Source: Pseudomonas putida
GTDB lineage: Bacteria > Pseudomonadota > Gammaproteobacteria > Pseudomonadales > Pseudomonadaceae
Assembly: GCF_028682395.1 (NCBI RefSeq)
Contig: NZ_JANHLC010000009.1
Span: 181,193 to 245,192 of the forward strand
Direction of reading: 5' to 3'
Length of the DNA stretch: 64,000 nucleotides
In this document: positions 25,795-34,803 of the stretch, piece by piece
Position numbering within the stretch: the stretch's first letter is position 1
Layout: each line of letters starts with the position of its first letter
The notes under the pieces: model-generated
Told to the model about the DNA's origin: nothing
Seen by the model: the letters and a program-made list of their open reading frames with translations, nothing else
Database searches by the model: none
Made by a program: the position numbers and the translations under genes

Positions 25795-27014
25795 CACGTG
25801 ATCACTACGGTGATGTTGCTCTCCGTCCACCTAGACATTTGGTTGTAGGCGATGGCGACATTGGACTGGCCTCCGTTGAGGCTGGAGGAGGGCAAGTCGA
25901 CATAGCTGTCGCCGTACGAACCAATAACCTTGTTCACCGGCGTGAAGATCGTGCTGAATGGCACTCCCTCGCCGATATCGAACCCATCGATCTTGAAACC
26001 GACATCCGCGGGTATCAGGTCGCCGGCGGCGTACTCCATCATCGCCTCCTTAATAAGCTGGTCAGCGTTGGGCGGGAGCGTGCCGTCATTGACGACATGA
26101 ATTACGGCGAACATGTCGACATATACAGGGCGGCTCGCCCTGATCAACTTTTTGTTGGTCGGATACTTTGGCGAAGTGACCTCGACCTCGAAAGGTGTTC
26201 CGGCCTGGTACAGAGAGGCGCCCGGGTTCTTCTTCAGGTAGATCGCCATCGCCACATCGCCGTCGGTACCGCCATCGATGATTGGCGCAATGGAGTTCTT
26301 TGGCAGCCCGTGCGGGTTATCAATAGAAACAGCGTTGCTGCCGGTGTCGTTCTCATAAACCTTCACCCGGCGCACGCCGTCCACGCCGAACAACTCGCCA
26401 ATCATGGAGTCAATCTGGTTGTTGCCCGGCTTACCGACAGCTGTAGCTCTGGTGACGCGCAGTTGCTCGTCGCGCTGGCCATCTGTACCTGGCGTTGCTG
26501 GATCGGCGTTTGTCACGCCAGCAAGCCCAGCTACCACGTCGACGATTCGGGTAATCGTGCCTTCGTCGGCCTGGGTGGGTCCGACTACTGTGCACGTCGC
26601 ATTAACGGTCACCGACCCCAGCGTATTCGCGGTCACAGCCTGGTCTGTCGTCCAACGGCTACCAGTGGTGACCGACTCAAAGCGGTTACCCGACGGGATT
26701 AGCGTTCCGGGAGTTGCGGTGATGGTCAGCTGCACGCTGGAGCGCGATCCGCCTGAGCGGATGGTGCCAGTCAACGAGCAGACAATATCCAGGTCGTTGC
26801 CCTTGGCCTTGTTCGGGTCTTTCGAGTTGTATGCCTGCTGCAGCGTCTCGTCGAGCGCGTAGAAGATCTCGGAGTCGTGCGCCATTTTCAGACCGTCGGG
26901 CGTCGACGGATCCAGGTTCCAAAGAGGATCAATGTCCAAGTAGAACTGGCGCTCCTGGGCGAACCATTCGTTTTGCGTCTGCAGCACGTAGCCGGTCGAA
27001 GTCAGGCTAGCCAT
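25794..27014 (-). CDS. Baseplate J-like protein
   Basis: 406 residues with the gpJ/gp47 plan: N-terminal YLDIDPLWNLDPSTPDGL, a central TDGQRDEQLRVTRATAVGKPGN typical of this family, and YENDTGSNAVSIDNPHGLPK. It forms part of the baseplate wedge in contractile tails. It overlaps the next upstream gene by 8 bases. Confidence 0.92.
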   Translation of the reverse strand: MASLTSTGYVLQTQNEWFAQERQFYLDIDPLWNLDPSTPDGLKMAHDSEIFYALDETLQQAYNSKDPNKAKGNDLDIVCSLTGTIRSGGSRSSVQLTITATPGTLIPSGNRFESVTTGSRWTTDQAVTANTLGSVTVNATCTVVGPTQADEGTITRIVDVVAGLAGVTNADPATPGTDGQRDEQLRVTRATAVGKPGNNQIDSMIGELFGVDGVRRVKVYENDTGSNAVSIDNPHGLPKNSIAPIIDGGTDGDVAMAIYLKKNPGASLYQAGTPFEVEVTSPKYPTNKKLIRASRPVYVDMFAVIHVVNDGTLPPNADQLIKEAMMEYAAGDLIPADVGFKIDGFDIGEGVPFSTIFTPVNKVIGSYGDSYVDLPSSSLNGGQSNVAIAYNQMSRWTESNITVVIT

Positions 27015-27357
27015 TCAGTGTTACCTCTTCCAGGCCGAACTCGGTGAGAATCCCAGCAGTGACGCTGTAGGTTCGGTTGTTGATGTTGAAGTCAGCGGAG
27101 AAGCTGGTAAGACGTATCACGCCTGGCGTGTTGGCAATCCTGGCCCGCAGAGCCGCCTCAGCAGTGGAGAGATTGGTGAACTTCCCAAGGATCTGCTCGT
27201 ACCAGGGCGTGCCGTCGGTGATGTCGCGGAAGTACTCGCCCAGGAACAGGCGGAGCCGGGTCAGCACCGTCTGAGCAACTTCGGACTGGCCAGTTATGAA
27301 CTGCTGGCCGCGTGTCACGATGTCACCCGTCTCGTCATCCAGTCTGCGTACGGTCAT
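27007..27357 (-). CDS. Baseplate wedge protein, GpW/gp25- or gp46-like
   Basis: 116 residues between the spike and baseplate J genes, overlapping both by a few bases. LRLFLGEYFRDITDGTPWYEQ, LRARIANTPGVIRL and VTAGILTEFG are the pattern of small wedge proteins that bind gpJ. Assignment rests on pattern and position. Confidence 0.75.
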   Translation of the reverse strand: MTVRRLDDETGDIVTRGQQFITGQSEVAQTVLTRLRLFLGEYFRDITDGTPWYEQILGKFTNLSTAEAALRARIANTPGVIRLTSFSADFNINNRTYSVTAGILTEFGLEEVTLNG

Positions 27358-28061
27358 ATAACTGGAACTCCGCTTGTCCCGGAGCCCGGGGTTACGCCGC
27401 TATGGCGATGCGTATTGAGGTTTGTGCCGGCGGCGGTGATGACGTTACCGTCAGGTGTGATCTTCAGTCCGTTAATCAGAAATGAGCCGTCAGCCAGAAG
27501 CTGAAAGCTGCCGGCGCCGTTCTGCATCAGGGTTGTTCCATCTGGCAGAACGTTGAACCTGGCCACCCCGTTATCCATTGAGATGCTGTTGTCGCTCTTC
27601 AGCCAAACGAATTGTGTACCTGCGCGGTTGCGCATTCGCACTCCGTTATTCTGGAAGTCAGGCAGCACATTGGGTTGCGACCTGAACCCAGGCAGGAACA
27701 TGGCGTCCTGCATGCTATGGAACCGGCCTCTTGGGTTGGTCGCCACCCCGCCACTCTGCACCCAGCCATCAATGCAGCGCTGGGAGAACAGAATGTCGCC
27801 CTCGCACCCCGAATCAATTTGGTACTCGACGCAGTAGTCGCCGCCTGGGAAGTGGACCGGAACCTCGACAATCGGAGGTATCGTGAAGGTGGCGTCATTG
27901 ACATCAACCCTGAGGATTCCGATCTGCACCTGCGCCCGCTGGGTCAATGAGTCAAACGTCAGCACGTGGCCTGGAACTGAGGTGCACACATCCTTCATCA
28001 GCTCACCAAAAGCACTTCGGATCAGCTTTTCATTGCGAGCCCGGCCTTCTGTCTCAAGCAT
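27354..28061 (-). CDS. Membrane-piercing tail spike (gpV/Gp138-like)
   Basis: 235 residues: an N-terminal OB-like Gp138 region (about 20-100: VCTSVPGHVLTFDSLTQRAQ), then a repetitive beta-helix part (SMDNGVARFNVLPDGTTLMQ) and a C-terminal THRHSGVTPGSGTSGVP. The HxH pair near the tip matches the iron-binding apex of P2 gpV-type spikes. It forms the central needle under the tail tube. Confidence 0.85.
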   Translation of the reverse strand: MLETEGRARNEKLIRSAFGELMKDVCTSVPGHVLTFDSLTQRAQVQIGILRVDVNDATFTIPPIVEVPVHFPGGDYCVEYQIDSGCEGDILFSQRCIDGWVQSGGVATNPRGRFHSMQDAMFLPGFRSQPNVLPDFQNNGVRMRNRAGTQFVWLKSDNSISMDNGVARFNVLPDGTTLMQNGAGSFQLLADGSFLINGLKITPDGNVITAAGTNLNTHRHSGVTPGSGTSGVPVI

Positions 28062-28094
28062 GTAGCCACCTCACACCTTTTTTCGGGCATTAAA

Positions 28095-28114
28095 AAACCC
28101 GCCTCGGCGGGTTT
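28095..28114 (-). terminator. Terminator after the inserted exported-protein gene
   Basis: Stem AAACCCGCC (28095-28103) with GGCGGGTTT (28106-28114), a two-base loop, and T's extending beyond the stem on the minus strand. It lies just after the stop of the gene at 28130-28933 and so would end that gene's own transcript inside the tail operon. Confidence 0.75.
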
Positions 28115-28129
28115 GTGATTGTTCGTTTT

Positions 28130-28933
28130 TCAGAGCCTGCCTTTCATAACCATCTGGTCGCAGACGCTACCGCGATATTTGGCCATCGTATCAAGAGGAT
28201 AGCGATCACTGAGGTTGTTGAGGGCAAAGTTATAAGCATTGGTTATTCTTTGCATGCTCGCGGGGTTGTCGTCGTACAGACTTAGCAAAGCTTTGTATCT
28301 ATTGGTTCGCTCTTGTGTAGAGATGGATGGCCACCCGCCGCTGTCCAGGCTGCCCGTGTAGCAGGCAAGAACTATCGAGCCAAGCAGGTTTTTCCTGGTA
28401 GCAACATACCCGCCAAACTCAACTTTAGGGTTTAGCTTGTTTTCCTGCTCCAGCTGAAATTGTCGTGCATTCTCTTTCGCCTCGTCGCTTTCTGCATAAG
28501 CATTCCACTTTTTCACGTCCTTAATTTTGTCATTAAGGACAGCTTCAATTTCATGCCGAGTCGGGTTGCACTTATAATTTTCAGGATAGAGAATAAATAG
28601 AGACCAGTCATTTTCTCTTGATTCATATGGGCGATCAAGGTACACGAAGAAAGTTTGAAGATCTTCTGACTCCTTAATTAACTTGCAACCAAATCGGCCA
28701 GCGTACTCATTAAGATCAAACTGACCAAGTCCGACCGTGCCATCTCTGTAAACATGATTAGAGACCAAAATCTGAGTATCGGAATCCCACTTCATTGACC
28801 TAATGAGGTCTTTCTGATTGTAACCCACAATAGGGCCATAACCATCCCGAACAGCAACCCGCTCCGCAAAGGCGCAAACCGGCAGAAAAATAGCCGCGAG
28901 CAACAATGCGACCCTACTTTTGCTCATCGCCAT
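28130..28933 (-). CDS. Exported protein of unknown function, likely moron
   Basis: 267 residues from the ATG at 28933, preceded by GGGGAGG; a second ATG follows two codons later. A signal peptide is clear (MSKSRVALLLAAIFL then PVCAFA). The mature protein is rich in Lys, Asn, Tyr and charged residues, with about five cysteines, and matches no phage structural family that I know. Codon use is more AT-rich than its neighbours. It sits between two baseplate genes and carries its own terminator, the layout of a lysogenic-conversion gene. Its function is unknown. Confidence 0.75.
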   Translation of the reverse strand: MAMSKSRVALLLAAIFLPVCAFAERVAVRDGYGPIVGYNQKDLIRSMKWDSDTQILVSNHVYRDGTVGLGQFDLNEYAGRFGCKLIKESEDLQTFFVYLDRPYESRENDWSLFILYPENYKCNPTRHEIEAVLNDKIKDVKKWNAYAESDEAKENARQFQLEQENKLNPKVEFGGYVATRKNLLGSIVLACYTGSLDSGGWPSISTQERTNRYKALLSLYDDNPASMQRITNAYNFALNNLSDRYPLDTMAKYRGSVCDQMVMKGRL

Positions 28934-29018
28934 AAGCGCCTCCCCGTCGCACATTAACAAGCTCCAAATGTAGCAGGTGGACGACCTCAAACCCAGGGCG
29001 CCGGGATCAGCCATTCAC

Positions 29019-30425
29019 CTACTTGGCAAATTTCTCGCCCTCCTTGTAAGACTCGTTAACTACGGCAACGGCATCCCCTCGCGTGATAAAGCCTTTTTTA
29101 TCCTTGTCCAGCCCAGAGTTTGGCCCGTAGTTCTTATCCCCCCTCACCCACATGACGTAGCTATCAGGCTGTCCGATTGCGGCGGGCCACAACACAGCAA
29201 GGTACGCATCTCCAAGGTTGTGGATGCGGCTCGCAGGGATGCCCTTATAATATCTCTCAACATAATCAAGCTGCTGAACTGCTGTCATGCGCGCAAGCCG
29301 GTCGGTAGTGGTTCCGAGCTTTTCCGCTGTGCTCCTCAAGAACTGGATCAAGCCTGTTGCGGAGCTTCCAGGATTTCGCGCTGTCGGACTGAACGTATAC
29401 CCGGTCTCGAACCCCATCACAGCCATCAACCAGTTAGGCTGCAAAGAAAGATTCTTCGAAATGGCTGTAACCTTCGCCCTGAATGCCTCTTGCACGCGCG
29501 CGCCCCAAATCAGCTTGCCATTCTGAGGAGTGGATAATGACTTCAGATTTGGCTTGGTTCCCCAGCGGATACCGTCTATATCCACCCGCCATGTATCGCT
29601 GTGCGAGTCCCCCGAGTATCTCAGAGCAAACACGTTATATTCGCCGACCGGGACCGCATCAGGCTCAACCTCGGAGAGATACAGGTTGCCTGTGTTGTAG
29701 GTAGCAAACTCGCTTTTCAGATCAATGACACTGTTGATCATGATCGAAGGGTTGAGCTGCGCTGACACTGACACGCCAAGGCCGCTAGGGCCGCGTGTGA
29801 TCTCTGGAATTCCGATCATCCCGGTGAGTTGGTTGATCTTGATCGCCGTAGAATTCCGTTTCATCTCCGGCTTGGTGACGTACATGCGCCCCATGTGCTG
29901 GAGCCAGATGAATTTGTAGTCATAAGCCAGATTGTCCATCGCCTTTGGAATGTCTCCATCGGCCAGGCATCCACGCGCCATAGGCTGATCGTCGGCGAAC
30001 TGTTCGTTGTCGATGTCGATGGGGATAGGCCACTCACGGGCGAGCGCTCGAATAACCTCTTCAACCCTGGCACCTGGGCCGAGGCACACCTGCGTTGAGC
30101 CTCGATCCACCACGGCGAACCCTGATTTGCAGATAAGCCTCGTGATAATTTCGGGCGATCCTGGTTCGCGCTCGCGCAGCACGTTGGTCACGGTCCCGGT
30201 GAAGATTGCGTCGATGTTGTCGGTGTAACCGGCCTTCAGGATGATGCTTGCCCCGCTCGCAATCCCCGACTCTTTGTTCAGGTTGTAGAGGCGAATGTCG
30301 GCATAGGCCACAGCGCTGCCAGGCGACACGTCAATACTGAACTGGATTCGAAACTGCGTAGACCCAGATTGCAAGCTGATGTAAGGGGCGCCATTGATGT
30401 CAACGGACCAGGCTCTTGATCTCAT
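29019..30425 (-). CDS. Baseplate hub fused to a lytic transglycosylase domain
   Basis: 468 residues. The first 320 or so are beta-rich and hub-like (VDINGAPYISLQSGSTQFRI, YADIRLYNLNKES, FTGTVTNVLRERE). The last 140 are a soluble lytic transglycosylase domain with the catalytic Glu in LMAVMGFETGYTF and the GLIQFLRSTAEKLG motif. It should cut peptidoglycan during DNA injection. Confidence 0.85.
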   Translation of the reverse strand: MRSRAWSVDINGAPYISLQSGSTQFRIQFSIDVSPGSAVAYADIRLYNLNKESGIASGASIILKAGYTDNIDAIFTGTVTNVLREREPGSPEIITRLICKSGFAVVDRGSTQVCLGPGARVEEVIRALAREWPIPIDIDNEQFADDQPMARGCLADGDIPKAMDNLAYDYKFIWLQHMGRMYVTKPEMKRNSTAIKINQLTGMIGIPEITRGPSGLGVSVSAQLNPSIMINSVIDLKSEFATYNTGNLYLSEVEPDAVPVGEYNVFALRYSGDSHSDTWRVDIDGIRWGTKPNLKSLSTPQNGKLIWGARVQEAFRAKVTAISKNLSLQPNWLMAVMGFETGYTFSPTARNPGSSATGLIQFLRSTAEKLGTTTDRLARMTAVQQLDYVERYYKGIPASRIHNLGDAYLAVLWPAAIGQPDSYVMWVRGDKNYGPNSGLDKDKKGFITRGDAVAVVNESYKEGEKFAK

Positions 30426-30730
30426 ATTTCCACCAGCGGGGGTATCCAGACGAGGGAGTTGTCGATACCCAGGTTGTCCAGGGTCACGTCCTTGCCGGTG
30501 AACACCATTTGCCCAATGCCCGTCCGGTAGCTCTGGATGATGTCGCTGCCCGGCTCAAGCATGACGCCGGACGCAAGTCTCGCGCCGCCACGTGCCAGGC
30601 TCATGGACCAAGCCGGCGCATCCAGGTACGAAATGAAGTCGATTTCAAAAGCAATCAGGTTATCGCCAAGCTGAACGACGAATCTCTGGTGAGCATTGCC
30701 TACGCCAGCTGCTAAAGGGATTGTGAGCAT
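30422..30730 (-). CDS. Small baseplate/hub-associated protein
   Basis: 102 residues, beta-rich: LTIPLAAGVGNAHQRFVVQL, then GDNLIAFEIDFISYLDAPAW. It is coupled to its neighbours by short overlaps. It resembles small plug-type baseplate proteins of related phages (DUF6983-like); this is a weak assignment. Confidence 0.7.
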   Translation of the reverse strand: MLTIPLAAGVGNAHQRFVVQLGDNLIAFEIDFISYLDAPAWSMSLARGGARLASGVMLEPGSDIIQSYRTGIGQMVFTGKDVTLDNLGIDNSLVWIPPLVEI

Positions 30731-31386
30731 CAGATAACTCCGTCGAGAATGTTATTCACCGCATTTGTCACGCTTGCGGCGGCATCCTTGGCTATCAGTT
30801 GCCCCTTGTTTACGGCTCTTGTCAGGGCGCTCTGAGACGGGTCGCCGGATCTTAGCTGGTGGGGCCATCGGTCGTTTCCAGCGGCGAGTCGATCAAGCTG
30901 AATAACCTCCTGCAACTCAGCCACGAACTCTAGTCCGCCCTCGTTGCGCGGCTCCTTGGTTCGTGACAGGCGAGTGATCGCCATGTTCCTGAGGATTACC
31001 TCACCAATATCAACGTCGAACGGGTCGCCCACAGTCATCAGTTCAACAAGAAGCCCCAGTGTAGAACTTGCCCTCGTCTCGTCGCTGCCAGCCAAAAAAC
31101 CAGCAGAAAGCCCCGCAACCCCCGCCACCAACGGGTTGTCGGTCAGATTAGAAAGCGCGCCGCCGAGAAAATCAGTCAGCTGAACTTTGACCGGGTTGTT
31201 GCTGATAGCTCCGGTCATGGTCCATTTGAAAGGGTTAAGGATTCGATGATCTGCGACCCTTACGCCACTCTCAATCGGGAACGTCGTGATGGTAACGCTG
31301 GACTCAAAGGTATCTTCCAGTACAGCGTCGAACGAGTAGCTAGCAAGGGTCGGAGCTTGCCGGGTGAATATGTTGACAATGCTCAA
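30730..31386 (-). CDS. Dit-like baseplate/tail-tip protein
   Basis: 218 residues. The N-terminal half (LEDTFESSVTITTFPIESG, VADHRILNPFKWTMTGAISN) has the pattern of Dit-like tail proteins that form a ring on the tube end. It lies between the tape measure and hub genes. The C-terminus is helical and alanine-rich. Confidence 0.75.
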   Translation of the reverse strand: MSIVNIFTRQAPTLASYSFDAVLEDTFESSVTITTFPIESGVRVADHRILNPFKWTMTGAISNNPVKVQLTDFLGGALSNLTDNPLVAGVAGLSAGFLAGSDETRASSTLGLLVELMTVGDPFDVDIGEVILRNMAITRLSRTKEPRNEGGLEFVAELQEVIQLDRLAAGNDRWPHQLRSGDPSQSALTRAVNKGQLIAKDAAASVTNAVNNILDGVI

Positions 31387-31388
31387 GG

Positions 31389-32663
31389 CTATCGCTCCGT
31401 GGTTGACTTGAGGTCCTCGGTCGCCTCGTAGTTCTGGCGCTCGTTGACTTGGATGATGCGCGCGTCGAGTTTCTGGCCGTCAAGCTCGAAGTTGAAGTTC
31501 TGGGTACTACTTACCCTGATCGGAGTCCTGCTAAGAACATCGCCGATGGCTTCTGCGCTGTCGCGGATATCTTCATCTCGGCTTGACCCGGCTGGCGGCA
31601 TACTGTCTGCGGCCGATCGATCTCGGTGACCAAGGTAGTCAATTGCCCCGGGAGAGCGTTCGATCCGTCCCGAATACACCTCGGGATCGGCCCGATCCAC
31701 GCCAAAGAGTTTGTCGAACATCGGATCAATGTAGGGCGTCATGAGGTCGGCAAGGCTGACTGCCATACCGATCTGGCCAGCGCCTTTAAGCGCGCCGCCG
31801 ATGCTGCTCAGCCCGATCTTGGAAAGTCCGGCGCCGGCGACCGCGGTTGCAGCGCCGATGCCGATACCAGCCGTTGCCTGCGGATTTTCCGCCAACGCAT
31901 CGATGCTCTTGCTAATTTCCGGCCGATATTCCTTGAGGAAGTTGTTCACCCCCTCGGTGGCTCCGATCAGGCTTGGTAAAAACTTCTCAGCCAGTTCGTT
32001 CTTGACGCCTTCGATGATCAGACCGAGTTGCGCCGAATTATCGGCTAGCTTTCGGCTGTTCTCGGTGAGCTGGTCGACACTTCCAGTCAGCGCACTGGCT
32101 CGCTTCATGGTCTCGTCGAGCTTTTGAGCTCCACCAGAAAGCGAACGGAACACACCATCAGATAGCCCAAGCGAGCTTTGAACCTGAGCGCGCTGCCCCT
32201 CATCCAGCTTGGGGATCATATCCGCGAGCGCGCGCATGAATTCCTCGCCAGTATTCGTTTGGTACAGCGAACTGACATCAATGCCGGCGGTAGCTAAGTC
32301 ACCAATCGGACCGGCATCGCCCTTTAGCCGCAGGTTGTTCTGAATCTCTTCGAAGTGGGCCAGGGTTTCTACGGCGTCTGCCGCATCTCCACCCATAAGC
32401 TTCAGGGCATTCCCGTAGCTGTACACAGCCGCTTGGGAGGTACGCAGGTTCTGCGTGGACATTGCCAGCTTATCTACGCGGTTTGCCACGCCGACGATGG
32501 CGCTGGCGCCCGCGCCGAAGGCTCCAACGAGGGCCGCCGAGATGCCCAGTGCATTCGACTTGATCCCATTGAGGCTTGCGCCAATCTTCTTGTCGCCCGC
32601 CTCCAGGGCCTTGGTGTCATAGCCGATGCCGATCAGGAATGACTTCAGAACCTTAGTTGCCAT
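31389..32663 (-). CDS. Tape measure protein (short)
   Basis: 424 residues, mostly helical, with central hydrophobic segments (AGIGIGAATAVAGAGLSKIG, ALKGAGQIGMAVSLADLM) and an N-terminal AALVGAFGAGASAIVGVANR. Position after the chaperone pair fits the tape measure gene. It is much shorter than the 700-900 residues of many contractile phages, so a short tail is predicted. Confidence 0.85.
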   Translation of the reverse strand: MATKVLKSFLIGIGYDTKALEAGDKKIGASLNGIKSNALGISAALVGAFGAGASAIVGVANRVDKLAMSTQNLRTSQAAVYSYGNALKLMGGDAADAVETLAHFEEIQNNLRLKGDAGPIGDLATAGIDVSSLYQTNTGEEFMRALADMIPKLDEGQRAQVQSSLGLSDGVFRSLSGGAQKLDETMKRASALTGSVDQLTENSRKLADNSAQLGLIIEGVKNELAEKFLPSLIGATEGVNNFLKEYRPEISKSIDALAENPQATAGIGIGAATAVAGAGLSKIGLSSIGGALKGAGQIGMAVSLADLMTPYIDPMFDKLFGVDRADPEVYSGRIERSPGAIDYLGHRDRSAADSMPPAGSSRDEDIRDSAEAIGDVLSRTPIRVSSTQNFNFELDGQKLDARIIQVNERQNYEATEDLKSTTER

Positions 32664-32883
32664 TCTTCGCAGCCTCGTATTGATCCCACAGTTCGTCCAT
32701 GGCTTGGTTGAAGCGCTCGACGCTGGCTAGGGAGTGGGTTCCGTCTTCAAGTTGCGCCCAGGTGCAGAGCGGCGGGCACACGCCAACAATCCCGACACAG
32801 GGGCGCATCAGGAACCAATTTACTGCGCTGCGCTTTCCGTGCCTGGCTGCCTTGGGCTTTTTGCGCCGCTTGGCAGCCATTCG
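32653..32883 (-). CDS. -1 frame extension of the tail assembly chaperone
   Basis: 76 codons reached by -1 slippage on T-TTT-TTC (32883-32889) in the upstream gene; the fused product would be 113 + 76 = 189 residues. The extension starts RMAAKRRKKPKAARHGKR, contains CVGIVGVCPPLCTW and ends in an acidic helix, DELWDQYEAAKNGN. The internal ATG has no Shine-Dalgarno. It overlaps the start of the tape measure gene, as lambda gpT does. Confidence 0.75.
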   Translation of the reverse strand, partial: RMAAKRRKKPKAARHGKRSAVNWFLMRPCVGIVGVCPPLCTWAQLEDGTHSLASVERFNQAMDELWDQYEAAKNGN

Positions 32884-33221
32884 AAAAAATCGGAGAGGTT
32901 CCAGCGCAGCAGCTCGGCCAGCAGCTGGTTGTACTGCACCATCTTGCCGCCGAAGTCGGCGACGGTGACCGCTCGCTCGGTGCCGTTGATGAACACCCGG
33001 GTCATGAGGATCTGCACGACCTGGGCCTTCACGTCCTGGCGCATCGACATGAACATCGAGCAAAGAACCTGGTCATCGACCTCAATGCCCGCCTGCGCGG
33101 CCGTGGCGAATCGCTCCAGCACGGCGCCGGACAGGAGGGACATCAGCCGGTCTTGATCGACGGCGCTGGCCATGGCGGCGTTGTACTGCACGCCGCCAAT
33201 GGTGAATGGTTTCACGCTCAT
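32820..33221 (-). CDS. Tail assembly chaperone (gpG-like)
   Basis: 133 residues, helical, located directly upstream of the tape measure gene. VKPFTIGGVQYNAAMASAVD and LLAELLRWNLSDFFEWLPSG fit the tail chaperone class. The slippery heptamer T-TTT-TTC encodes the FF at 112-113. Together with the -1 extension it should coat the tape measure during tail assembly. Confidence 0.82.
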   Translation of the reverse strand: MSVKPFTIGGVQYNAAMASAVDQDRLMSLLSGAVLERFATAAQAGIEVDDQVLCSMFMSMRQDVKAQVVQILMTRVFINGTERAVTVADFGGKMVQYNQLLAELLRWNLSDFFEWLPSGAKSPRQPGTESAAQ

Positions 33222-33224
33222 CTA

Positions 33225-33632
33225 TCAGCCCCTTGTCGCTTCCCAGATGTTGAACTGCATCGTGAACTGGTCGTCCGTGATGGTCGAACCGGCCCGCCCG
33301 CGCTGGCCGTCGTTCACGATCACACCTTCGGCGCCAAGGGCCGTCTCCAGGGTGCCAATCTGGGTATAGGTGTACGTGATGTTTGCATTCGAGTTGAACA
33401 GACCCTGCATATACGCCGAGTCAGCCGACCCCGGATTCAGGTAGACGTTTACTTCGCGACCTGGATTGATTCGGTCGAGGCGCACTGCGTTTCCGCCTTG
33501 CCCCCTTCGCAGTTGGCTTTTTGCGTCTATCGGAGCATCGGTGACAGGCGTAGCGGCTTCGCCAAAATCTTGCAGCTGTCGACCGTTTACGGTGATGACG
33601 CACAGGTCTGTAGAGAAGTTATTCAGGCTCAT
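33225..33632 (-). CDS. Tail tube protein, DUF3277-like
   Basis: 135 residues, beta-rich: ITVNGRQLQDFGEAATPVTD, then INPGREVNVYLNPGSADSAY. Size and position between sheath and chaperone genes identify the tube; the pattern resembles the KPP10-type phage structural proteins (DUF3277). Confidence 0.82.
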   Translation of the reverse strand: MSLNNFSTDLCVITVNGRQLQDFGEAATPVTDAPIDAKSQLRRGQGGNAVRLDRINPGREVNVYLNPGSADSAYMQGLFNSNANITYTYTQIGTLETALGAEGVIVNDGQRGRAGSTITDDQFTMQFNIWEATRG

Positions 33633-33642
33633 GGATCACCTA

Positions 33643-34785
33643 TCAATAAACGTCGAGGTCGACATCGACAATGTGGATGGCGCCGGCGCGGAACAGGCGG
33701 ATGCGCAGCGGTGCTGCCTTGCGGGCATTACGGTCGGCGTCCGACAGATCGAGGATGTCCTCGGGCTTGGTCAGGATCTCGAAGCCGGCGGTGTACTTCT
33801 CAAGGCCGTCATCTGGGTCGATGTAGTTGCGCGGGCCCAAATAGCCGTTTCCGATATAGCCCTGCGAAAACGATCTCGCAGCACCAATCAACACAGCCTC
33901 TCCTGCTGGCGTTTGCCGAAGCTTGGTGGGCTGGTTGGCGTTGGCGTTGTAGAGCGCCGTGGTCAGACCGTTGATGTACGCATCCAAGTTGACCACATCG
34001 TCGATGAATTCGCCGTAGGTGCTGTGCGTTACGGTGTTGATCCAGCGTCCAGAATCGACGGAGCCTTGATTGTCGACGACGGTATAGAAGATCGCTTTCT
34101 TAGTAGCGCTCTGCATTGCGGAATACGCTGTGCCAGTTAGGGATTCGGCAGGAACCCCCGGCGATTTCTTGAACTCGCCTGTGATGGTCGAGTTGTCCGC
34201 GCTGTAGTTGACGGCCGCGAAGTGCTTGGCAAGCGCCGAACCAGAATATGGGTCGGTGGCGTGCGCGGCGGTGTAGACGTGACGGAAGCCTGCAGAAGTC
34301 AGCTGAGTGGCAATATCGTCCACATCAGACGGGTCGCGGATCTCAGTAGCCGAGGCGCCGGTCTGGTTGTCGATGAACATGCTGGTGTTGTCTTCGCACC
34401 ACTGGGCGATCGCCAGCACGTCCGCCTTGACTGCCAGAACTGGAGCTGTCCACATGGTCCAGTACCACCAGGTGATATTCCGGGCCTTGTTGAGCGTGGC
34501 AGCGCGGGTAGCGTCAGCCGTTGCTGCGCCCCATACCTGAATCTGTCGAGTGGCCGGAGTGCCGCCAAGCCAGCGCTGGGCCGCCTTGTAGGTCTCAGTG
34601 GTGTCGGCGAAGTCTTCAGACAGCGCGGGCAAGCTGAAATACGTGCGGTATGTATCAGGCGCAAAGCCAACCGGCAGCTCAAGCTGAGGAGCGAACAGCA
34701 TGGCGCTGGCAAAGTTCGCATTGCCCAGGCCGGCCGGGCTGATCCGGGCATTAATCCGGATGATGTTGGTAGCTGGATAGCTCAC
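33643..34785 (-). CDS. Tail sheath protein, DUF3383-like
   Basis: 380 residues. DUF3383-type sheath features: WLGGTPATRQIQVWGA in the first third, SSIDDVVNLDAYINGLTTAL-like helix region in the middle (here EFIDDVVNLDAYINGLTTAL) and RAGAIHIVDVDLDVY at the C-terminus. It is the contractile outer layer of the tail and the main evidence that this is a myovirus-type phage. Confidence 0.88.
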   Translation of the reverse strand: MSYPATNIIRINARISPAGLGNANFASAMLFAPQLELPVGFAPDTYRTYFSLPALSEDFADTTETYKAAQRWLGGTPATRQIQVWGAATADATRAATLNKARNITWWYWTMWTAPVLAVKADVLAIAQWCEDNTSMFIDNQTGASATEIRDPSDVDDIATQLTSAGFRHVYTAAHATDPYSGSALAKHFAAVNYSADNSTITGEFKKSPGVPAESLTGTAYSAMQSATKKAIFYTVVDNQGSVDSGRWINTVTHSTYGEFIDDVVNLDAYINGLTTALYNANANQPTKLRQTPAGEAVLIGAARSFSQGYIGNGYLGPRNYIDPDDGLEKYTAGFEILTKPEDILDLSDADRNARKAAPLRIRLFRAGAIHIVDVDLDVY

Positions 34786-34803
34786 TGTGCTAGCTCCAAT
34801 GGG

